Below, one piece after another: positions 43,101-50,905 of a stretch of DNA of 60,000 nucleotides. Position numbers and translations under genes: made by a program. Source of the DNA: Tubiluchus corallicola (Eukaryota; Priapulida; Priapulimorpha; Priapulimorphida; Tubiluchidae); the NCBI GenBank assembly GCA_030141605.1, contig JAQGDQ010000010.1:359501-419500 (forward strand), given 5' to 3'. Under the pieces are notes generated by a model. That model ran no database searches, was not told the origin of the DNA, and saw only the letters and a list, made by a program, of their open reading frames with translations. Every line of letters starts with the position of its first letter. The stretch's first letter is position 1.

Positions 43101-46100
43101 TGTAACCATGGTAATAAATATTATAGTTCGTAAATGCAGGAGCTACGTGCTTGAAGTAAAATTTTCAAGCTATCAGTCGAAAACACATGTGCCAGGGTGA
43201 CATGAGATCACATGTTCAGTTAGACATTGTTTGGTGCACTGGGAAAGTAACACAAGGACGACTGTAGCAAATGAGTTGCTTTCAATGAACTGCAAATATA
43301 AATTCCAAACTAAAAAATATTTGTTAAGCATCTTGGTAAAATTTAAAAGCAATAAAGCCAAAATTCTTCAATACTTATAGAAGTTTTCATTGCCCACCTA
43401 GTTAATAATGTCAATCAGCAGAAGAGCTAATGGTGAGCTGAATACTAAAGCAAAGTAAAATGCAACAAGTTCTACATGAAAACAATCAATAGGGCTTCAC
43501 AAGTTAGTTTTGTATACCTCTCCAAAGTAGGCAGCTTGGTGTACTATGCCAGTACCACTCTCCTCAGTTACGTATGTATCGCAGAGAATCCTAAAAGCAT
43601 TTGTTTGCTCTCTCATATACTCAAAATAAGGAAAGATGGGATGATACTTTTTCCCTTCTAGTGATTTGCCTGGAAAACTGAAAATTAACGCAAAGTTGAA
43701 TGTTTACAGTTACACAATTCTAAACAAAGGAATAGCAAAAACATGAACTGAAATTTTGTCTATTTTAGTTATCAATTATTGTCTATAAATACGTGTGAAT
43801 CATTTGATGAGAATTGCATGCAGCTTGAAAAATTAGCAGATTCAGTAGGTAAAGCAGAAGCAGAAAAGGCTCATCAAAATAACAAAAATCAAAAACAGAG
43901 TTTCAACTAGAAATTTAGCAACTATAGGAGTTGGTTGAGCTGTTCCTGCCAGTATGAAGTTACGACCCCTTTTAAAGTAAATAAGGGAACATCTAGCTCG
44001 GTTATACAGCAAGTATTATTACTAATACTGGTTACAAAGCTCAAACTTTGTTGTTGCTATACTAATGAGCTTTGAGTCGGAAAATCGTGCCTACACCTCC
44101 CAGCGGTCCCAACCGGGCAACTTCACTCGGAAGGCTAACGTAGGACGTCACCCTCCACCGGGGATGTATCTTAAACTTAAAGGAATTGACGGAAGGGCAT
44201 CACCAGTAGTGCACCTTACGGGGTAAAAGGTTGCAGTCTGGCTTTGATCTCGTCCCAGGCGGAGGTTGAGAGGGCAACCTCACAGACTGTCGAGCAAGCC
44301 GTACTCCTAATCCTTACGAGGGTGCCAACAAGCCACATTTTACAACCAAGTGGCTTAGGAGACGCATGGGAAACATCCAAGTATCGAGAACAAAAGTGGA
44401 AGTGCACCACGGGTAGTGCTACTTACGGCTTAAGCTTGCTGGGTAACAAGCTTACAAAGGTTGCGGACTGGCTGGAGGTTGGGAGGGCAACCCCCCAGTC
44501 TGAGTTGCAAGTCGTGCTCCTACCCTTTACAGGGTGCCAACCGGGCATATTCCACCGTCAAATGGCTAAGGAGACGCACCATACCTCAGGGCGGCCGGCT
44601 CCCAGTCGGGCGGAGGAGAAGAAACTGTCCAGCCGCTGGGTCTCGGCATAGGACCCCTCCATGAGGGGCTAACAACCCCAAATGGTAGAACTATTAATCT
44701 GTTACAGAAAACAATAATGATATAGCCGGCTTGGTTTTGGGAAACGGCGAGGTTGCGCGAGAAACCTCGACGGCGACTAATGGTACGTTAAAGGACAACG
44801 ATACTGATAAACGGATTATACTCAAATATCCTGCGCAGGTCAGCGACTGCTGTCCTGTGTGTGGGAAGGCGATTCCCGACTGGAAGTCGGCGAAATCGCA
44901 CGTAAAGTTTAGCCATGAATTGGGCGTCCATAGGCTGAAATTTGAGTGTATGAAGTGTGAAAAACTGTGGCCATCATACTCGAGTGCTAGTACCCATTAC
45001 AGGTACTGCTCCCGGAGAGTGGCAAGCGAGGGGACTGAACCGCCTCAGGGTGGTGCACACAGCTGTCCAGAATGCTCCCGTACCTTTAACACTCATGCGG
45101 GATGCCAACAGCATCGTCGATGTGCACACCCTGCCGAATATAACAGCAGTCTCCCTGGACCCAGGGAGAAACGGGCAGGTGGTTCAGGTACCCTGTGGAC
45201 GGACGATGAAATGAGGCTAATGGCCGAACAGGAACTTGAGTTCCTAGGAAGGGAAACATCTGTTAAGGGGCTCAACATGTTTCTCCACGAGAAACTGCCC
45301 CACCGCACAGTTGGGGCCATAGCCACAATGAGGAAGTCTGTATGCTACCGCACTCTAAGAGATGGGTTAAGACGGGTGAACCCACCAGTCTTAACTACAA
45401 TCGTCACGTGACATGTGGGTAATTCATTCATCAATCACTGCAACTGTGAACTTTATAAACCCAAAAACAATAATAAATCCACATTTGCACAATATTTAGC
45501 TTATCCTGTTTTCACTGACAGACGGCAGTTAATAATGCAAAATAATCAGATTCTAACTGTCAACATTTTTTAAAAAAATGATTAATGTGTTTTTGAAAAT
45601 CAGTTTAACTGACATTTGTATTTGCATCCAAAAATCCATACCAACAAGTATAACATTTGACAAATTGCTATCCATACCTATCTAAAACTTTGTATTCTTC
45701 AGGATCTTTAAACAGTGCTTGTAGCCTTACTTCCATCATAATGTAAACATTTTCTGTCTCATTATCCCGCACCTTTACATAAGTTAAAGTGGGATGCACA
45801 CACAGGGAAAGATTGCTCGGCAGTGTCCAGGGTGTCGTAGTCCAGCCTATCATGGACACATCTGGTTCATCAACCAAAGGGAAACTTACAATAACTGAAA
45901 CAAATTAACATAAACTGAAATGGAGATAATTACGAATAGGAAATGAAAGTGATTAAAACAATTAATGAATTCTGTACTTACCAGCTGGATCTACTACCTC
46001 TTTATAATTTTGCCCAGACTCGAAATTAGATAGTGGGGTGTGGCATGCAGTTGAGAATGGCATCACCTATAATTGTAAAGGCAAAATTAATAGCTATGTT

Positions 46101-48530
46101 GCAATGTAACAGACAAAAACTTTTATGACTGAGCAAAACTATGAAATAAGTAAAAAAAAACTTTTGAGTTTTGACTAGATTTCAAGTGTGCTAAGTATGG
46201 TAATTAGAAACACACACGCAATAACGACTGAAAGCCGTGTTAGTCTAAAACAGTTTTACAAGTGCACAGTAGGATAGAATGTTTAACTGTGTTTAGCAGG
46301 AATTGCAAGTAGTAAATAAGTAACAGCTTTTATGTCATCAAATGTTTCGAAAACGTAAGTCAGATGTACTGATAGAATTAATTTATCTGATTATGATGAT
46401 TAATTTAAAAAAAATTGAACACCTAGAAATTTTTCCATTATCCGCCTTACCTTAAAACCTTTATAGACCAGCCCTTTCTCAAACAACTGCTTAAAAACCC
46501 ACCAAATACTTTCCATAAACCAAGGGTACATGGTTTTGTAATCATGGTCGAAATCGATCCATCGACCGAGCCGTCCCACAATATACTACAAAAAAAGTGC
46601 ATATGTATAATATTAGAAAACATGCAATAGTGTTTCGTCTAACATGGAATGAATACGGGTGAAATCATGAAAATTTACAGAAAAACTATAAGTATTAGGC
46701 AAGCTTCCCTACTATTAGTAGAACTGTAAGCAAAAATTTACACAAAATTTCATATTTTTGTTCTTTGTACTACAGAATACACCTATAAAAGTCTTACATT
46801 TCTAATGTTCCCATTGAAAGTTATTAATATATTTCAAGGCTGTAGCAACTATAAATAACGGCAATCATTAGCAAAAAGAAGCATATGATTCAATTTCGAA
46901 AATTACTTTGTCCACAGTTAAAATTTGTATTCAAAAACACACTTAGCTAAACAAACATTAGCATGAGACTTGATTGTCAAGACACCAAGTAGAAAAGGAC
47001 ATTATAGTGATTTGGATATATTTAGCTAACCAACAATTTAACTAGCTTATACATAGAGATTTGAGACCATGTACAACAAAAATGTTTACACGCATAAAAG
47101 ACAACTTTGAGATAAAGTAACTTTACTAAACTTAATTTTCAACTATAATAGCAATTAAGTTTAAATTTAACGCAAAATAAAAAAAACAGACATTGTTAAC
47201 ACAAATTCCATAGCTGTAAAACGAAATCATGTTCACCTCCCATTCCTCTGAATATCGCATAACAATTTTACGGCACTCTGCATTGTAAGATTCAATTCCA
47301 ATTTTCTGCACATCCTGAGGTCCTTTAATGCTCAAAGTTTTGTCTATTTCATATTCCTAAAAAAGCGAACTATGAGTATAAATAGAAGCAAAGCAATGAG
47401 TAGTTGGCACCACCAAAAGTTGAGTGAGTACATTTTAGAATAAGTGGGAACTGACACAAGTACTTTGAAAGACTTTTTAAATAAAAACTAGTTTTTACTT
47501 ATAGTTTAGCATTCATGTGAAGAAAAATTCTACATTAATGTTCATGATTTTACTATAACCAGTTTACCACTGGCAGTCCATGGCAATCCCACCCAAACCT
47601 CCGTTCCACGTGATATCCCGACTGATGAGCAAATCGTGTGACAATATCCTTGATTGTGCCGGCTAGTATGTGTCCATAATGAGGCAATCCTGTTGCAAAT
47701 GGCGGTCCATCATAAAATGTGTACCTTCAGATAAATGAAATAATAATTCAATTTTGATTGCTACATAAAGACTAAATTGCCATTCAATAGTGAATCTCAA
47801 GTTTTACTTAAAGTAAAATGTGTACACAATTGTGGTGCAAATATCAGCTGTACTAGATACACATAAAATTGTATGTAACCACATGTTCATAGTTTTCAAG
47901 GTATGGATCGACAAAGTACGTTTGGAAAGCTTGCAAAATAAAGTTGTATCTGTCACAGTATTAATACATTTGTTTGAAAGCTATTAAGTGCAAATAAAAT
48001 CCTTAGCGTATTATTAGAGCTTACTTCAATTTCTTAACAAGTCAAATTTACACACTTACTATAGCACTTCCAAAAATGATATAAAATTTCAAAATACATA
48101 TATAAAGAAAAATTATGCAATCTTGCTTTTAAGAAACCCAATTAATGACTTAGACAACATTAAAATTTTGTGCAACACTATTACGTATTAAAGCAGCAGA
48201 ACTGTAAACTTCACAACCAAAATAATAAAATGAAAGGCAGGACACCTACATCTAAAATTCTCTAGTCATTTACTTTAGGCCTACGAACCAGTTACATAGC
48301 ATATTCAGGTCTGTAAAAAGAAGTGTCTAATATGAATACTTCTCTTACCACAGCATATATGTTTTCTGTTGTACGGTAAAAAAAATTTAGCTAAAATTTA
48401 TTTGATTATACCTTGGTCTGTTTTTAGACTGTTTCAAGCAAGTCTTGAATGCATCCAGCTTTCTCCACAACTCAAGAACTGCTTCCTCGGCTTTGGGAAA
48501 GTTTATCTCTTCTGGTACAGGTACTACCAT
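23737..48530 (-). CDS. IARS1: Cytoplasmic isoleucine--tRNA ligase, complete, 24 coding exons
   Basis: Exons in transcript order: 48412-48530, 47568-47724, 47237-47356, 46451-46585, 45982-46066, 45678-45894, 43518-43677, 42527-42649, 41160-41350, 39729-39932, 39127-39232, 38467-38642, 37844-38072, 36930-37050, 33173-33264, 31846-32045, 30708-30810, 29954-30197, 29274-29497, 28252-28428, 26999-27208, 25498-25651, 24235-24380, 23737-23868. Every junction is GT-AG and in frame; total 3825 nt, 1274 residues, close to the usual 1260 or so of animal IARS1. The enzyme attaches isoleucine to tRNA-Ile in the cytosol and in animals belongs to the multi-synthetase complex. The class I signatures HYGH (residues 55-58) and KMSKR (602-606) are intact. 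An in-frame TAG just upstream supports the start. Introns carry many transposon remnants, but no exon is damaged. Confidence 0.96.
25782..26853. repeat. Large inverted repeat (arms about 330-360 bp) in IARS1 intron 21
   Basis: The left arm at about 25782-26145 and the reverse complement of the right arm at about 26520-26853 share long colinear blocks: AAGGCATTTGA, GTTTAAAAAATAATCAGAGCA, CACTCTT, AACTAAGGA, TTTTGTCAAAAAT, AATAATGTA, CAGTGACATT, AGTTGGCA, AGGTAAG, ATGCTAAG and TTCTTTGGGAATATA. The spacer is about 375 bp. No ORF or transposase is seen. It may be a foldback transposon or two oppositely oriented copies of one short interspersed family. The intron lies between IARS1 exons 21 and 22, and the hairpin would be part of the pre-mRNA. 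Confidence 0.75.
30708..38642 (-). CDS. IARS1: IARS1 exons 12-17: KMSKS loop and anticodon-binding helical domain
   Basis: Exon 12 (38467-38642) has [17 protein letters not shown]. Exon 13 (37844-38072) has [15 protein letters not shown], with the class I KMSKS motif as KMSKR at 602-606, then [20 protein letters not shown]. The exon 12/13 junction gives LAG-DGQ where most relatives have LAS-DGQ. Exons 14 (36930-37050), 15 (33173-33264), 16 (31846-32045) and 17 (30708-30810) form the helical anticodon-binding domain ([61 protein letters not shown]). The intron between exons 14 and 15 (33265-36929) hosts a transposon and a glutamate-receptor-like exon on the other strand. Confidence 0.94.
33616..33676. 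repeat. (GGGA)n / purine-rich simple repeat
   Basis: GGGA units turning into GAGGGA and GA runs, in the intron between IARS1 exons 14 and 15. Any open frame here is an artefact of the repeat. Confidence 0.9.
34094..34140. repeat. (GA)n microsatellite
   Basis: About 16 GA units followed by GGGAGA units, 420 bp from the similar purine tract at 33616 and on the same strand. Confidence 0.9.
35190..35297. repeat. 49-bp tandem dimer
   Basis: The unit CTACCTCACAGGAGG followed by a CTACTAGA-like stretch and CCAGGATAATTCC occurs twice, with starts at 35202 and 35251 (period 49 bp) and several mismatches. It lies just outside the left end of the DDE transposon remnant. Confidence 0.7.
35335..36268 (-). 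mobile_element. Decayed DDE transposon (jerky/CENP-B-like) with subterminal repeats
   Basis: The motif GGGTGAGTTCGCCA occurs near the left end (35338), twice more with small changes (about 35453 and 35526), and in inverted orientation at the right (about 36250-36265). These are terminal and subterminal repeats. Between them a minus-strand frame encodes the N-terminal part of a DDE transposase. The element is only about 0.93 kb, so most of the transposase including the DDE catalytic core is deleted. It sits in an IARS1 intron. I did not find a convincing target duplication. Family placement rests on the HTH-type protein region only. Confidence 0.65.
35589..36101 (-). pseudogene. Transposase N-terminal fragment with in-frame stop
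   Basis: The minus-strand frame shows [20 protein letters not shown] and [14 protein letters not shown]. After an in-frame TGA (35694-35696) it carries on in the same frame as [18 protein letters not shown]. This pattern (AAEWGFP-x-T-x-x-DLR, F-x-x-N-x-PG-x-DF, RN-x-L, IK-x-AR) is the helix-turn-helix and CENP-B-like N-terminal module of pogo/jerky-type transposases. The TGA is best explained by CGA-to-TGA decay. The frame ends at 35589-35591. It cannot encode an active enzyme. Confidence 0.7.
36296..36492 (+). pseudogene. Orphan exon resembling an ionotropic glutamate receptor ligand-binding lobe
   Basis: A 197-nt stretch opens after an acceptor-like TTTCGTAACAG and closes at a donor-like ACTG|GTTAGT. 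Its frame reads GTLWNRIQ, then a spacer, [18 protein letters not shown] and [10 protein letters not shown]. This matches the S2 lobe of iGluRs (M/LW-x-x-I, E-G/A-I-x-x-V-x-x-G-x-YAF, then an E-x-x motif). It lies 28 bp past the right end of the DDE transposon remnant, on the strand opposite IARS1. No partner exons are seen, so it is probably a captured or duplicated fragment rather than a live nested gene. Homology is judged by eye. Confidence 0.45.
37051..37843 (-). other. IARS1 intron 13
   Basis: A 0.79 kb intron between exons 13 and 14. AT-rich, with no additional signal recognised. Confidence 0.4.
39127..46066 (-). CDS. IARS1: IARS1 exons 5-11: CP1 editing domain and return to the catalytic core
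   Basis: Exon 5 (45982-46066) has [14 protein letters not shown]. Exon 6 (45678-45894) has the Thr-rich [12 protein letters not shown] motif (residues 222-233) of the CP1 editing domain, which clears mischarged Val-tRNA. Exon 7 (43518-43677) uses an acceptor at 43678-43679 that restores the conserved [11 protein letters not shown]; a nearer AG would break the frame. It ends [13 protein letters not shown]. Exon 8 (42527-42649) begins DDYRVA, the conserved editing Asp region. Exon 9 (41160-41350) has [16 protein letters not shown]. Exon 10 (39729-39932) has [13 protein letters not shown]. Exon 11 (39127-39232) has [16 protein letters not shown]. Compared with the family, exon 7 reads HQAAYFGE rather than the usual HQAPYFGAE, with one residue missing at the exon junction. 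Confidence 0.94.
40407..41085 (+). mobile_element. Decayed mariner-like element with matching terminal repeats
   Basis: The left terminus TGTCCCATAAGTCACT (40407-40422) is matched by the inverted AGTGACTTATGAGACA at 41070-41085 (15 of 16). Between them, on the plus strand, broken frames give VVFQQGAA (about 40626) and then [16 protein letters not shown] (about 40690). These correspond to the FQQDGA and DLTPLDYFLWG-x-LK catalytic-domain motifs of mariner transposases. Stops and missing sequence show it is dead and internally deleted (0.68 kb against about 1.3 kb). It sits in the IARS1 intron between exons 9 and 10. Confidence 0.75.
44170..44216 (+). rRNA. Fragment of 18S rRNA sequence (universal core) linked to the R2/R8-like element
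   Basis: AAACTTAAAGGAATTGACGG at 44173-44192 is the universally conserved small-subunit rRNA segment used for universal primers, and the identity extends through GAAGGGCA to 44199. Beyond that, similarity to 18S continues more weakly (CACCAGTAGTG against CACCAGGAGTG). The strand is the same as the retrotransposon frame. It is not a functional rRNA gene: only about 30-50 nt remain. It looks like rDNA flank carried with, or incorporated into, the element. Confidence 0.85.
44206..44590 (+). repeat. Tandem 5' UTR repeats with conserved hairpin
   Basis: Two diverged copies of a roughly 190-200 bp unit (about 44206-44400 and 44411-44590) share GTAGTGC-x-x-CTTACGG, GGTTGC, GGAGGTTG-x-GAGGGCAACC, CGT-x-CTCCTA, GGGTGCCAAC and GGCT-x-AGGAGACGCA. 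A third, 5'-partial copy at about 44066-44150 shares TCGTGCC and CCAACCGGGCA. Each full copy folds. In copy 1, CAGTCTG (44234-44240) pairs with CAGACTG (44283-44289) around GAGGTTG/CAACCTC. In copy 2, CGGACTGG (44464-44471) pairs with CCAGTCTG (44495-44502) around GGTTG/CAACC. Pairing is kept although the bases differ, which suggests selected RNA structure. Confidence 0.7.
44698..45411 (+). CDS. R2-type N-terminal protein fragment: three zinc fingers and Myb-like domain
   Basis: The frame is open from 44698 (after TAA at 44695-44697) to TGA at 45409-45411, with no early ATG; R2 proteins commonly lack an AUG start. Finger 1 is CPVC-x12-H-x4-H (CCHH), finger 2 is CMKC-x12-H-x3-C (CCHC), finger 3 is CPEC-x12-H-x4-H (CCHH). 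The CCHH-CCHC-CCHH order is that of the R2 A-clade N-terminus. A Myb-like stretch follows, beginning [19 protein letters not shown] and continuing through [16 protein letters not shown]. These modules bind target DNA in R2 proteins. The frame stops before the RT domain. No internal frameshift or stop is seen over about 235 codons, which is odd for a dead copy. Confidence 0.75.
   Translation, partial: SVTENNNDIAGLVLGNGEVARETSTATNGTLKDNDTDKRIILKYPAQVSDCCPVCGKAIPDWKSAKSHVKFSHELGVHRLKFECMKCEKLWPSYSSASTHYRYCSRRVASEGTEPPQGGAHSCPECSRTFNTHAGCQQHRRCAHPAEYNSSLPGPREKRAGGSGTLWTDDEMRLMAEQELEFLGRETSVKGLNMFLHEKLPHRTVGAIATMRKSVCYRTLRDGLRRVNPPVLTTIVT
46451..48530 (-). CDS. IARS1: IARS1 exons 1-4: N-terminal Rossmann half with HIGH motif
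   Basis: Exon 1 (48412-48530) starts [20 protein letters not shown], like animal IARS1. Exon 2 (47568-47724) carries [20 protein letters not shown], with the ATP-binding HIGH-type motif as HYGH at residues 55-58, and ends GWDCHGLPV. Exon 3 (47237-47356) continues [17 protein letters not shown]. Exon 4 (46451-46585) has GRLGRWIDF and [10 protein letters not shown]. The ATG at 48530 is the first after an in-frame stop. A CCTAG acceptor-like site at about 48554 on the minus strand suggests a 5' UTR intron with the promoter further right; that is inference. Confidence 0.95.
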
Positions 48531-48675
48531 CTCTCCGTTTGTTGAAGAATACCACTAGGGTGAGTGTTGCAATATGTTAGGGTTTTATCCCAGCCACCTG
48601 ACAAACAGAAATAGATTATTATCTGGTTTTGATAGTAATTGGTTTTTAAACTTTTTTCCAATCCAAATTTCTTGC

Positions 48676-49560
48676 TCGGGCAATCTAATATTTCTTGCTC
48701 GAACCCTCACCTGCCCAATGTCTGTTTGGCTGATGTACACGGGATTTCATCCCTATAATATCCGGACGCTGCCAACCTCACAACACTTGGCAGGAATCAG
48801 AATGGTTGAAGAAGAAGCCTTGCTTAATAGACATGAAAGCATCGGTACGGTGGACTAAGCACACAAAATGCCTTCCCCCACTACTTGTTGGTGACAGGGT
48901 ACGGAGACAAGCATCTGACCGGAGATCATCTTACCAAATGGGATAAGACTGGTATAGTCATTGAAGTTCATCAGTATGATCACTATGTCATCAAAGTAGA
49001 TGGCTCGGGCAGAGTACCATTTTGGAACAGATGTTTTCTCTGGAAATATGAACCAATTCATCCATCGCACCCCAGTATCACAACTGATACTGACTGCTTA
49101 CAACAACAAATGCCTACCAGTTAAACAATCTGTGACAACAGCCACTCTGTTATCTAAAATAAATCCTCAATCTTGAAACCTCAACCTTGCAGTCACCCAA
49201 ACCTATGGGTTTCAAACAAACAGACAAACCTGTTAAACCAGAGGACCCTCTCCCCAACTTCAGCACATCTCCAAATGTCCCACTATCCTGCATAAGAGAT
49301 AATTACAAAGCAGTTCATACATCCATTGACTCTCTTTCAACTGCATCCGCTCCACCCACATCTACTGACTCTCTTTCGTCTGCAGCAGCTCCACACAACC
49401 CCGTCACCTTACTGCATTGGTCAGCTCGGCAGAGGACAACTCCTTAAGTGGCACAAAGACTTTGGTATGTCTGGTAATTTGGTCAATTATCAGTCTTTGA
49501 CATATACTACCTCCGTCCAAGACTTAAAGGAGATAGAGGATCTCGAGGATTTCAGCACGT
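48676..49560 (+). mobile_element. Ty3/Gypsy integrase C-terminal remnant
   Basis: A plus-strand frame reads PAQCLFG, stop, CTRDFIPI (about 48712-48760), matching the end of the Gypsy integrase core region. Further on is a proline-rich linker, then PPLLVGDRV and a frameshifted TKWDKTGIVIEVHQYDHYVI followed by KVDGSGRVPFWNR, the typical C-terminal domain of Gypsy pol. The tail to about 49560 is Ser/Pro-rich, as in these proteins. A TGA stop and frameshifts make it a dead copy. It lies only about 150 bp upstream of the IARS1 ATG in head-to-head orientation, probably in a 5' UTR intron. Confidence 0.8.
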
Positions 49561-49937
49561 GAAGAGTACCATATTGCTGTTTGCCAGGAGACAATTTTTG
49601 ACACATTTGATGATAAGAACTTAATGTGGTGTCAAGCAGATATTTAACCTTTAGAACAGTATACTGTTTGCAGCTTTACTTTTGTAATTAAATAAACATT
49701 TCTTAAATTAGTATAATTTAAAACATTTAGATTTGCGCGATGGTACTATTATATGTAATTATTTTGTTGTTCTCGTTTCAGCCTGATCATTGCTGCAGTA
49801 TCCTAAATAAACCTCTTTTTCAGCAAAAACTTCCTCAGTTATTTAGTAAGTTCCCTTTCAATACTTTATGGGGTATATTGTTTTAAGCAATAGTTGAAGA
49901 CATGGTCTGATTTATCTTTAATTGATAATCCCATATA
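49561..49937. other. Sequence between Gypsy and the next DNA transposon
   Basis: AT-rich sequence following the Gypsy pol tail. It might include Gypsy 3' sequence or LTR, but I could not define TG...CA ends or a second LTR. No gene is seen. Confidence 0.3.
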
Positions 49938-50905
49938 TAGTAGTTGCTGCTTCATAGACTCACGGTTAATAGACTCAATCGCGTAATTGACTCAAAAACG
50001 CCTGAAACGGGCTGCTTCTATTCAAATATGCATAAAAACTATCGGCAATTGATTCAAATAACTTTGCTTAATTGACTCAATATTTTTCCTTCACATACTT
50101 AAAATAAGACATTTGTATGTGCCCAAACAGCCTTTCCTATTTTTATGTCATCTTTACTTCCCTTTTTTGTGCATTATATATGTAGAAACAATTATGTTAA
50201 GTACCGTTTTGTTTGCAAACAGGTACGTTTATCAATCGCTAATACGCTAGCGTAGCGGTTTTCATTTGAATCTGTTAACAGATAGCCTACTGTAATTAAC
50301 CCAAAGAATTTCTAGAAGCTAAACATTTAATTACTTGCCTAGCGGTTCCCTTTTGATGCTCTAGTTGCAAATCATGCTTTTACGCTTAACGAGTTAACAG
50401 TCCAAGATGCAGGTACAGTAATCAGCCGGTATTCTTTGTGACTTACAGGAGTAAACATCATACAGCAAATAAGAGCAATGTAAGTGAGCAGATGATTCAG
50501 AACTGTTTTAGTGACACACAACAGATTTTCAACACTTCTATAATTACGAGAACTTTGTGGGCCAACTTCGTCGCGAGAAAATGAACGAGCCGAAGGAATT
50601 TTTGTAATTTTTGCAAATAAACAGACTTAGAAAAGTCTGTGATTTAGAAAAGTATGCTTTTTAATTTTTTGCTAATTCACTTATATAAATTAATATTTTA
50701 AAAATGTTTTTTCTAATTTTTAATTGCACGGAATTTAGGCATTACTTCGTTTCTAAAATTGACTAAAAGCCTTTGCAGTGCATAGTAAGTTGATGACTCA
50801 TACTTCTATAGCAGTAATATTAGACACATCGGTTAATAGGTTCAGTTGGCTAATTGGGTCAAAACACGTAGGTCCCAAAGTGAGTCTATTAAGCGGCGAC
50901 TACTG
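49938..50905. mobile_element. DNA transposon with about 26-bp terminal inverted repeats, 0.97 kb
   Basis: The left end TAGTAGTTGCTGCTTCATAG (49938 on) matches the reverse complement of the right end CAGTAGTCGCCGCTTAATAG, both continuing ACTCAC. Subterminal sequences repeat AATTGACTCAA and TTAATAGACTCAA on the left, and inverted TTGACCCAATTAGCC on the right. No transposase frame is visible, so it is non-autonomous or decayed. CAGTAGT termini suggest the pogo/Tc1 group, but a TA duplication is not clear on the right. It lies upstream of IARS1, where that gene's promoter could be. Confidence 0.65.

Larger units (their letters stand above)
44066..45411 (+). mobile_element. R2-superclade (R8-like) non-LTR retrotransposon: 5' UTR plus ZF-Myb region, 3' part missing
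   Basis: This block in IARS1 intron 6 (between exons 6 and 7) is clearly GC-richer than its surroundings. It contains tandem 5' UTR-like repeats (about 44066-44590), a stretch of 18S rRNA sequence, and an intact frame for the N-terminal region of an R2-type protein with three zinc fingers and a Myb-like domain. The reverse transcriptase, endonuclease and 3' UTR are absent. Ordinary target-primed insertion loses the 5' end, so a copy keeping only the 5' end is unusual and implies deletion, recombination or a short internally deleted derivative. R2-clade elements insert into rRNA genes; R8 of Hydra uses the 18S gene (recalled). The element lies on the strand opposite IARS1. Confidence 0.8.

Noticed and set aside
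44244-44651. 135-codon ORF across the GC-rich block
   Set aside because: It overlaps the tandem 5' UTR repeats and lies in a different frame from the ZF-Myb region; the repeat and hairpin structure explains it better.
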